Source of the DNA: DATFQI01 sp963816955
GTDB taxonomy: Bacteria > Actinomycetota > Thermoleophilia > Solirubrobacterales > Solirubrobacteraceae
DNA: 64,000 nt
Direction: 5' to 3'
NCBI GenBank assembly: GCA_963816955.1
Contig: CAWFME010000007.1
Coordinates: forward strand, 124,001-188,000
Under the pieces are notes generated by a model that saw only the letters and a program-made list of their open reading frames with translations, was not told the origin of the DNA and searched no databases. Shown here piece after piece: positions 37,115 through 45,194 of the stretch. How positions within the stretch are numbered: position 1 is the first letter of the stretch; every line of letters begins with the position of its first letter. The position numbers and the translations under genes are program-made.

Positions 37115-38451
37115 CGGTCGAGGTCCTTGTTCGTGTGCAGCACGGACAGCGTCCACTCCTCGTCCTCGCCCGGCGTCATGAAGATGCCGTTGTTCATGTG
37201 GTAGAGCCACGCGAGGTTCGTCAGGTCGTGGTGGATCTTCGTGAGGTAGTCGCGGTACTCGCGGATCGGCTCGCCTGAGAACACGACGCAGCCCTTGGAG
37301 CCCATCCCGACCGTGTGGGCGGGGAGCCCGTACTGGGCGATGATCCGGTCGCAGCCGGCCATCAGGTCCTCGTTGAGCTTGTGCAGCTTCGCGTAGCCCT
37401 CGGTGGTCAGGACCTCGCAGAGCGTCGCCTCGGCGGCCGCCATCACCAGCGGGTTGCCGTTGAACGTGCCCTGCTGGCGCACGCGGCCCGAGGCGACCAG
37501 CGCGCCGAGATCGTCGGTCATGCCGATCGCGCCGCCCGGGAGGCCGCCGCAGATCGCCTTGGCGAGGCACACGACGTCGGGCGTGACGCCGAACAGCTCG
37601 GTCGCGCCGCCGGCGGCGACGGCCGCGCCCGTCTTGACCTCGTCGAAGATCAGCACGGCGCCGTGGTCGCGCGTGAGCTCGCGGACCCGCTCCAGGTAGC
37701 CGTCGACGGGGGGGACGATGTTGATGTTCATCATCGCCGGCTCGACGATCACGCCGGCGACCTGGCCGCGCAGCTCCTCGAGGATCGCCGACAGCGCCAT
37801 CGGGTCGTTGAACGGCACGACGCGGGTCAGCTCCGGCGTGTTGGCCGGGTAGCCGAGGCCGTAGGGGACGGAGTTGGGCCGCTCGCGCATGCCCATCTGG
37901 TCAGCCGGCGGCTTGACGGAGATCATCACGGCGTCGTGGTGGCCGTGGTAGGTGCCCTCGATCTTGATGATCAGCTCGCGGCCGGTGAAGCCGCGGGCGA
38001 GGTGCACCGCGTCCATCGTGGACTCCGTGCCGGAGTTGGTGAAGCGCCACTGCGGCAGGCCCCAGCGCCGGCGCAGCTCCTCCGCGACCTTGATCGAGCC
38101 GTCGGTCGGGGCGGCGAAGTGCGTGCCGTCGTCCATGCGCGCCTTGACGGCGGCGGCGATCGTCGGGTTGGCGTGGCCGACGCACATCACGCCGAAGCCG
38201 TTGTGGAAGTCCAGGTACTCGTTGCCGTCGACGTCCCAGACCCTGGCGCCGCTGCCGCGCTCGATGTAGACGGGCCACGGGTCATTCTTCTGGAACTGGC
38301 TCGGCACGCCGCCCGGCATCACGCCGCTCGCCCGCTCGAAGTACTCGCCCGAGCGGGCGGTCCGCTCTCGATACACGGTGCGCATGTGCTCCGTGAGGGA
38401 GACGACGCGGTCGCGGTCGATCGAGGCGGGGATGGGGGCGGTGGCGCTCAT
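37063..38451 (-). CDS. Class III aminotransferase, glutamate-1-semialdehyde aminomutase-like
   Basis: This 462-residue fold-type I PLP enzyme has the class III pattern GGVPSQFQKNDPWPVYIERG, then FTNSGTESTMDAVHLAR and LIFDEVKTGAAVA. The PLP lysine is K298 in CLAKAICGG. The similarity is to GSA aminomutase and to beta- or omega-amino-acid transaminases. HemL function is not certain, because the N-terminus and context (no haem genes) fit an amine/amino-acid transaminase equally. It probably acts in the amine catabolism represented elsewhere in the window. Overlapping the GMC gene tail-to-tail, it has its own -10-like hexamer. Confidence 0.88.
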   Translation of the reverse strand: MSATAPIPASIDRDRVVSLTEHMRTVYRERTARSGEYFERASGVMPGGVPSQFQKNDPWPVYIERGSGARVWDVDGNEYLDFHNGFGVMCVGHANPTIAAAVKARMDDGTHFAAPTDGSIKVAEELRRRWGLPQWRFTNSGTESTMDAVHLARGFTGRELIIKIEGTYHGHHDAVMISVKPPADQMGMRERPNSVPYGLGYPANTPELTRVVPFNDPMALSAILEELRGQVAGVIVEPAMMNINIVPPVDGYLERVRELTRDHGAVLIFDEVKTGAAVAAGGATELFGVTPDVVCLAKAICGGLPGGAIGMTDDLGALVASGRVRQQGTFNGNPLVMAAAEATLCEVLTTEGYAKLHKLNEDLMAGCDRIIAQYGLPAHTVGMGSKGCVVFSGEPIREYRDYLTKIHHDLTNLAWLYHMNNGIFMTPGEDEEWTLSVLHTNKDLDRYLEVFDMFAREVTSGD

Positions 38452-38457
38452 GCGGCG

Positions 38458-38463
38458 AGGCTA
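38458..38463 (-). promoter_or_regulatory. Candidate -10 element (TAGCCT), leaderless start
   Basis: On the minus strand TAGCCT ends 6 nt before the aminotransferase ATG at 38451. Confidence 0.4.
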
Positions 38464-38513
38464 CTCGTGCCAGCCCCCTTGACAGGTGCGGTTAACCCGC
38501 CCCCGCCCCCAAC

Positions 38514-39950
38514 CTAAAGGGCCTGTCCCCTCATCTTCGCGCGCTGCACCTTCCCCGAGCTCGTGCGCGGCAGCGCCTCGGCGAACTCGACGATGCGGGG
38601 GTACTTGTACGGCGCCGTCTCGGCCTTGACGTGGTCCTGCAGCTCCCTCGCGAGCGCGTCGCTCGGGGCGTGACCGTCGCGCAGCACGACGATGGCGCGC
38701 ACGACGGCGCCGCGCTCGCGGTCGGGCGCGGAGACGGCCGCCGCGTCGGCCACGGCCGGGTGGGCGACGAGCGCGGACTCGACCTCGAACGGGCCGATCC
38801 GGTAGCCGGCGGAGACGATCACGTCGTCGGCGCGCGACTCGAAGTAGAGGAAGCCGTCCTCGTCGGCGCGCACGAGGTCGCCGGTGCGCCACGGGCCGCT
38901 GTGCGGCGGCTCGCCGAGGTAGCGCAGGAAGAACGTGGGGTCCGTCGCCGGGTCGAGCGTGAGCTCGCCGTCCTGCACGGTCAGCCCGACGCCGGGCAGC
39001 GGGCGGCCCATCGATCCCGGCCGCGGCGCCGCGCCGGGCGGGTGGCCGGTGAGCTGGCCGGTCTCCGTCTGGCCGTAGCCGTCGCGGATCCACAGCCCGG
39101 TGGCGTCGTGCCAGGCGCCGAGCACCTCGGGGTCGAGCGCCTCGCCGGCGGCCACCAGTCCGCGCAGGGAGGCGATGGGGCGCGGCTGGGCGCGGTTCGC
39201 GATCACTCGGTACTCCGTGGGCGCCATGCAGAGCACGTTCACCTGCTCGCGCTCGGCGATCTCGAGCCGCTCCCCGGGGTCGAAGCGGGCGTCGTGCAGC
39301 AGTGCCGCCGCCCCGCGCAGCCAGGGCGCGATGAACGCGTTGCGGGCCGACTTCGACCAGCCCGACGCGGCGGTGCACCACACGAGGTCTCCCGGTTGCG
39401 CGGCGAGCCAGTGCTCGGCCTGCAGCCGCTGGCCGGGGAGGTAGCGCTGGCCGTGCAGCACGGCCTTCGGCTCGCCGGACGTGCCGGAGGTGAAGGTGAC
39501 GAGGCACGGGTCATCGGGCGCGAGCTCGGGCGCGGGCGGGGCGTCGCGCATCGGCCACTCGCCCCAGGGCGCCCAGACCGTCCGGCCGCTCCAGCCCGCC
39601 TGCTCGAGCGTGTCGCGGTTGCGCTCGTCGGCGACCACGAGCGCCGGCCGGGCGACGTCCAGGCGCAGCCGCAGGTCCTTCGGGCGCAGCTGCTCCGTGC
39701 ACGGCAGGACGGCGAAGCCCTGCCGGAAGCAGGCGACCATCGCGATCACCCACTCGGGCCGGTTGCCGAGCAGCGTGAGCACGACGTCGCCGCGGCGCAC
39801 GCCGAGCTCCTCCAGGTGGACGGCCACCGTGCGCGCCCACGCCGCGACCTCGCCGAAGCGCCACTCGCGGCGGCCGCCGTGGCGCTCGAGCTCGACCATC
39901 GCCAGCCGGCCCGGCGGCGCGGCCCCGACCACGTCGCGGGCGAAGTTCAC
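38514..39950 (-). CDS. AMP-forming acyl-CoA synthetase (medium-chain type)
   Basis: This 478-residue ANL-superfamily ligase activates a carboxylic acid as the adenylate and then the CoA thioester. The P-loop-like A3 motif VTFTSGTSGEPK is at 151-162, A5 in DGYGQTETG, A7/A8 in WRTGDLVRADEDGFLYFESRADDVI (split: WRTGDLVRADEDG and FLYFESRADDVI) and the A10 lysine in TSSGKVQRAKMR. It resembles acetyl- or medium-chain acyl-CoA synthetases. The GTG start overlaps the cyclase gene stop by 4 bp (GTGA), so both are co-translated. The substrate is not readable. Confidence 0.92.
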   Translation of the reverse strand: MNFARDVVGAAPPGRLAMVELERHGGRREWRFGEVAAWARTVAVHLEELGVRRGDVVLTLLGNRPEWVIAMVACFRQGFAVLPCTEQLRPKDLRLRLDVARPALVVADERNRDTLEQAGWSGRTVWAPWGEWPMRDAPPAPELAPDDPCLVTFTSGTSGEPKAVLHGQRYLPGQRLQAEHWLAAQPGDLVWCTAASGWSKSARNAFIAPWLRGAAALLHDARFDPGERLEIAEREQVNVLCMAPTEYRVIANRAQPRPIASLRGLVAAGEALDPEVLGAWHDATGLWIRDGYGQTETGQLTGHPPGAAPRPGSMGRPLPGVGLTVQDGELTLDPATDPTFFLRYLGEPPHSGPWRTGDLVRADEDGFLYFESRADDVIVSAGYRIGPFEVESALVAHPAVADAAAVSAPDRERGAVVRAIVVLRDGHAPSDALARELQDHVKAETAPYKYPRIVEFAEALPRTSSGKVQRAKMRGQAL

Positions 39951-41275
39951 CCGGTCACCTCGTACACGCCCCACTCGCCGGGGACGCCGCGCAGCTCGCG
40001 CCGGCCGCGGTCCTCGAAGCGCAGGCCGGAGCCGACGACCAGGTCGTGCACGGTGCTCGAGGCGAGCACGCGGCCGGCGGGCGCCTCCGCCATCACCCGC
40101 GCGGCGATGTGGACCGCGAGCCCGGCGACGTCGTTGCCGACCATCTCGACCTCGCCCGTGTGCAGGCCGGCGCGCACCTCGAGCCCGAGCGCCGTCACGT
40201 CGGAGACGATCGAGCGCGCGGCGCGGACCGCGCGCGCCGGGCCGTCGAAGACCGCGAGGAAGCCGTCGCCGACGGACTTGATCTCACGCCCGCGGTTGCG
40301 GGCCAGGCAGGTGCGCACGATCCGGTCGTGCTCCTCGAGCAGGTCGCGCCAGACCTCGTCGCCGAGCGTCGCCGCCCGCACCGTGGAGCCGACGATGTCG
40401 GTGAACAGCACGGTGGCGAGCACGCGGTCGTGGTCGGGCGGGCGGCGGTCGCCGGTGAGGAACTCGTCGATCTCGCCGATGACGGCCGCCGAGTCGCCCA
40501 GGAACGGGAACGTGTCGGCGCCCTCGAGCTCGACCAGGCGGGCGCCGGGGATGTGCTCGGCCAGGTAGCGCGAGTGCTCGACGCCGATGCCGGAGTCGTG
40601 CGTGCGGTGCAGCAGCAGGGTCGGGACCCGGATCGAGCCGAGCACGTGGCGGACGTCGAGGCGGCCGTTGAGCTCCATCGCCACGGCCGCCTCCCCGGGG
40701 CCGAGCGACATCCGCTGCAGGCGCCCGAGCCACTCGCGCAGGCCGGCGTCGTCGGCGTGGGAGGGGGCGAAGCGGGCCGCGAAGCTGCCCTCGCCCCAGT
40801 GCTCGACCATGATCCGCATCGCCTCGGCGCGCTCCTCGGCGCTCCAGGCGGCCGGGTAGTCGCCGGCGCTGGTGCTGCGGGCGAAGGCGGCGTAGAGGGT
40901 GAGCGAGCGCACGCGCTCGGGGGCGGAGGCCGCGAACAGCATCGCCATCGGGGAGCCCTCCATGATCGCGATCAGGTCGGCGCGGCGGGCCTCGGCGGCG
41001 TCCATCACCGCGTGCACGTCGTCGACCTGCTCCTCGAGCGAGGCCGTCCCGCCGGTGCGGTCTGACATCCCGGTGCCGCGGCGGTCGTAGAGGATCACGC
41101 GGCCGAGCCCGCCCAGGCGGTCGAAGAAGCGTGCCACCGTGGGGTGCTCCCAGAGCGCCTCGACGGCCGAGAACGTCTGCGGGACGAACACGACGTCCCG
41201 TTCGCCGTCGCCGACCACCTGATAGGCGATCGAGACGCCGTCGCGGGTGCGCACGTAGTGGGTCCTCGGGGCCAC
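39947..41275 (-). CDS. Alpha/beta-hydrolase-like domain fused to a class III adenylate/guanylate cyclase domain
   Basis: The 442-residue fusion has residues 1-270 as an alpha/beta-hydrolase fold (YDRRGTGMSDR, PERVRSLTLYAAFARS) and residues of about 280-440 as a class III nucleotidyl cyclase (VLFTDIVGSTVRAATLGD, IKSVGDGFLAVFDGPARA). The cyclase metal aspartates are present. In the hydrolase part the usual GxSxGG nucleophile region reads AIMEGSPM, so the serine position is Met105. The catalytic histidine segment reads GADTFPF, where a His is expected before the Phe-Pro. The hydrolase is therefore probably a ligand-binding sensor. It is coupled to the acyl-CoA synthetase. Confidence 0.9.
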   Translation of the reverse strand: MAPRTHYVRTRDGVSIAYQVVGDGERDVVFVPQTFSAVEALWEHPTVARFFDRLGGLGRVILYDRRGTGMSDRTGGTASLEEQVDDVHAVMDAAEARRADLIAIMEGSPMAMLFAASAPERVRSLTLYAAFARSTSAGDYPAAWSAEERAEAMRIMVEHWGEGSFAARFAPSHADDAGLREWLGRLQRMSLGPGEAAVAMELNGRLDVRHVLGSIRVPTLLLHRTHDSGIGVEHSRYLAEHIPGARLVELEGADTFPFLGDSAAVIGEIDEFLTGDRRPPDHDRVLATVLFTDIVGSTVRAATLGDEVWRDLLEEHDRIVRTCLARNRGREIKSVGDGFLAVFDGPARAVRAARSIVSDVTALGLEVRAGLHTGEVEMVGNDVAGLAVHIAARVMAEAPAGRVLASSTVHDLVVGSGLRFEDRGRRELRGVPGEWGVYEVTG

Positions 41276-41281
41276 CGCTGG

Positions 41282-41287
41282 AGCCTA
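41282..41287 (-). promoter_or_regulatory. Candidate -10 element (TAGGCT), leaderless start
   Basis: On the minus strand TAGGCT ends 6 nt before the GTG start at 41275 of the hydrolase-cyclase gene. Confidence 0.4.
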
Positions 41288-41376
41288 CGCAACCCGCATT
41301 CTGCGAGAAACCGGGCAGACGCGGACGGATGTACCGGAGTCTTCCGCCGCCGGGCCCCGTACGATGGGAAATCACT

Positions 41377-41389
41377 CCGCATGATGCGG
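41377..41389. repeat. 13-bp palindrome in the cyclase/Asn-Gly-Lys gene spacer
   Basis: CCGCAT-G-ATGCGG is a perfect palindrome in the 154-bp divergent spacer, a possible operator for either gene. Nothing else is evident in that spacer except a Shine-Dalgarno (GGAGGA) before 41430. Confidence 0.35.
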
Positions 41390-41429
41390 ATCGGCCGCAT
41401 GCGCCGGCCGGAGGATCCTCTTACATCGA

Positions 41430-42372
41430 ATGAGCCGTGTCTCCCTTCCAGGGCTGTCCCTGTCCGCAGTGGTCGTCGTCGCTGCGCTGCTCGCCCTGCT
41501 CGCATTGGAGACCGGCGGAAGCGAGCCGGGGCAGTACCAGTCGCCGCCCGAGAGCAACGCGATCATGCGGCTCAGCGAGGCACGCGGGGAGGTCAAGGGC
41601 CGCCAGGCGACCTCGCAGGTCGACCGCCGGCTTGCCAGCCAGCGCGCTGCCAGCGCCCGCCGGGCCGCGCGCAACGCCGCCCGCCACGGCGCGCCGCGCC
41701 CGCGCGGCCCGGGTGAACGGCCGCAGCCGCCGCGCCGGCTCGCGTCGGGTGAGCCGCGGCGGCGGCCGCCGTGCCGCCCCGCGCCGGCGCTCCGCGCGTG
41801 CGCAGAAGCGCCGCAGCGCCAGTCGCCGCGGCGCGTCGCGCCGCGGTCGTTCCGGCCTGGGCGCGCCGACGCCCGTCGCCGCGCCGCCCGCCCCGGCCGA
41901 CAACGGCACCGAGACCGCCCTCGTGCCGACCGTTCGGCCCCGCGGCAACGGCAACGGCAACGGCAAGGCTGGCGGCAACGGCAAGGCGAAGGGCAACGGC
42001 AAGGCGAAGGGCAACGGCAAGGCGAAGGGCAACGGCAACGGCTCGGCCAAGGCCAAGGGCCCCGGCGCGGCCACCGGCGGCGGCAAGGCCAAGGGCCACG
42101 CCAAGAAGCCGAAGGGCAACCCGGCGCCGCAGAGCGCGCCCGCGGCCCCCGCGCAGCCCGCCCCGGCGCCCCCGGCGCGCGCCAAGCAGAAGAAGCCCAA
42201 GAAGGCCGAGCGCGCGCCGGCCCCGGCTCCCGCTCCCGCCCCGCCGCCCGCCGCCCCGGCCCCGCCGCCCGGCCCCGGCAACGGCAAGGGCCACGCCAAG
42301 GGGCACGGGAACGGCCACGGGCACGGCGACGGCAACGGCAACGGCAACGGGCACGGCAAGCACGGCCGATAG
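41430..42372 (+). CDS. Signal-anchored basic protein with Asn-Gly-Lys repeats; probable one-base frameshift
   Basis: The N-terminus (in one frame) is a membrane anchor, LSLSAVVVVAALLALLAL, followed by a Lys/Arg/Ala-rich segment. From about 41690-41730 the sensible frame moves by one base into RVNGRSRRAG and then low-complexity Gly-Asn-Lys, Ala-Pro and Gly-Asn-His repeats up to the TAG at 42372. The result would be a roughly 313-residue anchored, highly basic, disordered extracellular protein, perhaps binding wall polymers or nucleic acid. In the original frame the reading continues in frame into the acyl-CoA dehydrogenase, which I regard as spurious. No function is recognised. Confidence 0.5.
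41974..42027 (+). repeat. Three exact 18-bp tandem repeats
   Basis: GGCAACGGCAAGGCGAAG is repeated three times exactly (41974, 41992, 42010), coding for Gly-Asn-Gly-Lys-Ala-Lys units in the basic repeat protein. Confidence 0.9.
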
Positions 42373-42434
42373 GAGCCCTACGCCGGTATCGTGGGCGCTC
42401 CTCCCCCCGAACTCACTCGAGGTACCGAGAACCC

Positions 42435-43643
42435 ATGGCCGTAGCCCAGCCGTTCTACGAGAAGACCGACGAGCAGAAGGCCATCATCGAGATGGTCAGG
42501 CAGTTCGTCGACGAGCAGATCATCCCGAACGCCGAGCACTACGACTCGGCGGACGAGTACCCCGAGCCGATCGTCGAGCAGATGAAGGAGCTCGGCCTCT
42601 TCGGGGTCACGATTCCCGAGGAGCACGGCGGGATGGGCCTCGACCTGACGACCTACACGATGATCGTCGAGGAGCTCTCCCGCGGCTGGATCTCGATCTC
42701 GGGCGTCGTGAACACGCACTTCATCGGCTCCTACCTGCTGATGAAGTTCGGCACCGACGAGCAGAAGGAGCGCCTGCTCCCGCGCATGGCCACGGGTGAG
42801 ATCCGGGCGGCCTTCAGCCTTTCCGAGCCCGAGCTGGGCTCCGACGTGCAGGCGATCAAGACCTCGGCCGTCAAGAGCGGCGAGCACTACGAGATCAACG
42901 GCCAGAAGATGTGGGTCACCAACGGCCTGCTGTCAGGCGTCGTGTTCGTGCTCGCCAAGACCGACCGCGACGCCGATCCGCCCTACAAGGGCATGACCTG
43001 CTTCGTCTGCGAGAAGGAGCCGGGCGCGTCCGAGAACTCGGGTGACTACGCCGGTCTCACGGTCCCGCCCAAGATCAAGAAGATGGGCTACAAGGGCGTC
43101 GAGTCGACCGAGCTGGTCTTCGACGGCTACAAGTGCCCCGCCGGCATGATCCTCGGCGGCGAGGACGCCGGGCTGGGCAAGGGCTTCGGCCAGATGATGG
43201 ACGCGCTCGAGGTCGGCCGCGTCAACGTCGCCGCCCGCGGCGTCGGGATCGCCCAGCGCGCGCTCGAGCTCGGCCTCCGCTACTCGCAGGAGCGCAAGAC
43301 GTTCGGCAAGCCGATCGCCCAGCACCAGGCGATCCAGTTCAAGCTCGCCGACATGGCCACCAAGGTCGAGGCGGCCCGCCTGCTCACGCTCAAGGCCGCC
43401 CGCATGAAGGACGCCGGCGAGCGCTCGGACCTCGAGGCCGGCATGGCCAAGCTGTTCGCCTCCGAGACCGGCAAGGAGGTCGTCGAGGACTCCTTCCGCA
43501 TCCACGGCGGCTACGGCTACTCCAAGGAGTACGAGATCGAGCGCCTCTACCGCGACGCGCCGCTGCTGCTGATCGGCGAGGGCACCTCGGAGATCCAGCG
43601 CATGGTCATCGGCCGCAAGCTCCTACAGCGCCACAAGATCTAG
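42435..43643 (+). CDS. Acyl-CoA dehydrogenase
   Basis: This 402-residue FAD enzyme introduces the alpha-beta double bond in acyl-CoA and passes electrons to ETF. The typical blocks are present: GVTIPEEHGGMGLD, FSLSEPELGSDVQAIKTSA, WVTNGLLSG, GRVNVAARGVGIAQRAL and RIHGGYGYSKEYEIERLYRD. The catalytic base is Glu382 in LLIGEGTSEIQR. Similarity is to short/branched-chain acyl-CoA dehydrogenases. It stands alone, and a strong hairpin separates it from the convergent flavoprotein gene. The acyl substrate is not readable. Confidence 0.95.
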   Translation: MAVAQPFYEKTDEQKAIIEMVRQFVDEQIIPNAEHYDSADEYPEPIVEQMKELGLFGVTIPEEHGGMGLDLTTYTMIVEELSRGWISISGVVNTHFIGSYLLMKFGTDEQKERLLPRMATGEIRAAFSLSEPELGSDVQAIKTSAVKSGEHYEINGQKMWVTNGLLSGVVFVLAKTDRDADPPYKGMTCFVCEKEPGASENSGDYAGLTVPPKIKKMGYKGVESTELVFDGYKCPAGMILGGEDAGLGKGFGQMMDALEVGRVNVAARGVGIAQRALELGLRYSQERKTFGKPIAQHQAIQFKLADMATKVEAARLLTLKAARMKDAGERSDLEAGMAKLFASETGKEVVEDSFRIHGGYGYSKEYEIERLYRDAPLLLIGEGTSEIQRMVIGRKLLQRHKI

Positions 43644-43655
43644 CCCCAACAGCAT

Positions 43656-43700
43656 CGAGCGGTGGATAACTGTGCGTGAGGCACATCAATCCACCGCTCG
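43656..43700. terminator. Bidirectional hairpin terminator between convergent genes
   Basis: CGAGCGGTGGAT (43656-43667) pairs perfectly with ATCCACCGCTCG (43689-43700). Inside it TGTGC and GCACA (43671-43685) form a second stem. It lies between the acyl-CoA dehydrogenase and the convergent FAD dehydrogenase. Confidence 0.75.
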
Positions 43701-43714
43701 CGTGCGGAGGGGGT

Positions 43715-43750
43715 GCTGCGGGCGGCTCCCTCGCCTCCCTACCCAGCCGC
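43715..43750 (-). repeat. 36-bp dispersed repeat, copy 1
   Basis: Read on the minus strand it begins GCGGCTGGGTAGGGAGGCGA and spans the stop codon of the FAD dehydrogenase gene. It matches 58664-58699 at 33 of 36 bases. Both copies lie at the 3' end of a gene in the sense direction. Confidence 0.7.
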
Positions 43751-45184
43751 AGTTCGCTCGCTGAGCACGGCGCCGGGGTTGAGCAGGCCGCCCGGGTCGA
43801 GGGCGGCCTTGATCGCCCGCATCGCCGCGATCTCCCCGGGCGAGCGGGTCAGGTGCAACCAGCGGGCCTTGGCGACCCCGACGCCGTGCTCGGCGCTGAT
43901 CGTGCCGCCGTGCTCCGCTACGAGGCGCAGCACGGTCTCGTCGACGGCGTGGTCGGCGGGATCGGGCCCGAGGACGTTGACGTGGACGTTGCCGTCGCCG
44001 AGGTGGCCGAAGACGATCGTGCGGGCGCCGGCGGGCATCGCGGCGCGGACGGCGTCGCAGAACGGCGCCAGGGCGTCGAGCGGCACGCCGACGTCGAGCT
44101 TGTGCGGCACTCCGGCGGCGGAGATCGCCTCCGTGTGTGCTTCGCGCAGGCGCCACAGCCGCTCGCGGCTGGCGGTGTCGTCGGCGATCAGCGCGTCCTC
44201 GATCCCCGCTGCGTCGAGCGCGGCGGCGAGCTCGGGCAGCGGGTCGACTGTGGCGGCCGCCTCGAGCAGCACGTAGGCGGGCGCGCGCGGCTCGACCGGC
44301 GCCGGCACCCCGAGGTGGGCCAGCACGAGCTCGAGACCCTCGTCGGTGAGGAACTCGCACGCGTCGAGCGAGGCCAGGAGCGGGCGGACGGCGCGCAGCA
44401 GCGGCGCCGCGCCGGCCAGGCCGGGGAGGGGGATGAGGGCCAGCGCGCGGGCGTCGCGGCGCGGCACGAGCCGCCAGCGGACCGCGGTGATGACGCCGAG
44501 CGTGCCCTCCGAGCCGACCAGCAGCGCCGGCAGGTCGTAGCCCGCGTTGTCCTTGAGCAGGCCGGACATGCGCCGCACGACCGAGCCCTCCGCGAGCACC
44601 GCCTCCAGGCCGGCGACCCGCGCTCGCACCGTGCCGTGCCGGACGGCCCGCACGCCCCCGGCGTCGCAGGCGACGAGCCCGCCGAGCGTGGCCGTGTCGC
44701 GCGCGCCGAAGTCGACCCCGGCGTCGAGGCCCGCGGCGCGCGCGTGCTGCTGCAGCGCCGCGAGCGTGACGCCCGCGCCGGCGCTGACCTGCATCGACGC
44801 GACGTCCACCTCGCCGAGCTCCGTGAGCCGCGCCAGCGAGAGGACCAGCTGGTCGCGTGGCTCGGGCGTGCCGGTCGCGACGCCGGCCTCGCCGGTGCCG
44901 CCTGCGGCGCGGGGCGCAGCGCCGCCAGCGCGGGGCACGCCGGCGCCCACCATGCCGGTGTTGCCGCCCTGGGGGACCACCGCCACCTCGTGCTCGCCAC
45001 AGGCGCGGAGCACGGCGGCGACCTCGTCGGTGCTGCCCGGGCGGACGACCGCCGCGGCTCGCCCGGACCAGCGGCGCGTCCAGTCGACCTCGTACGGCGT
45101 GCGGACATCGGCGTCGACGAGCACGTGCGCGCCGCCCACGATCGTCCGGAGCGAGCGCAGAAAATCCGTCGTCACATGTGGCAT
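43739..45184 (-). CDS. FAD-linked D-2-hydroxyacid dehydrogenase (GlcD/D2HGDH-like)
   Basis: This 481-residue flavoenzyme of the vanillyl-alcohol-oxidase superfamily has the FAD-binding segment VVPQGGNTGMVGAG, LGGLVACDAGGVRAVRHG, LVGSEGTLGVITAVRW, and the C-terminal metal/substrate motifs FGHLGDGNVHVNV and EHGVGVAKARWL. This group contains D-lactate, glycolate and D-2-hydroxyglutarate dehydrogenases. The divergent transhydrogenase, which makes D-2-hydroxyglutarate, favours that substrate (inference). ATG 45184 is given, but GTG 45175 is also plausible: TAGCAT ends 7 nt before it and it yields the family-like N-terminus VTTDFLRSL. The start codons of the two divergent genes are 10 bp apart. Confidence 0.9.
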   Translation of the reverse strand: MPHVTTDFLRSLRTIVGGAHVLVDADVRTPYEVDWTRRWSGRAAAVVRPGSTDEVAAVLRACGEHEVAVVPQGGNTGMVGAGVPRAGGAAPRAAGGTGEAGVATGTPEPRDQLVLSLARLTELGEVDVASMQVSAGAGVTLAALQQHARAAGLDAGVDFGARDTATLGGLVACDAGGVRAVRHGTVRARVAGLEAVLAEGSVVRRMSGLLKDNAGYDLPALLVGSEGTLGVITAVRWRLVPRRDARALALIPLPGLAGAAPLLRAVRPLLASLDACEFLTDEGLELVLAHLGVPAPVEPRAPAYVLLEAAATVDPLPELAAALDAAGIEDALIADDTASRERLWRLREAHTEAISAAGVPHKLDVGVPLDALAPFCDAVRAAMPAGARTIVFGHLGDGNVHVNVLGPDPADHAVDETVLRLVAEHGGTISAEHGVGVAKARWLHLTRSPGEIAAMRAIKAALDPGGLLNPGAVLSERTAAG

Positions 45185-45194
45185 GCTACCGGCC

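Noticed and set aside
41430..43643. Apparent fusion of the basic repeat protein with the acyl-CoA dehydrogenase
   Set aside because: The open frame runs through by chance after the one-base shift; the dehydrogenase has its own ATG at 42435 and family-normal length.
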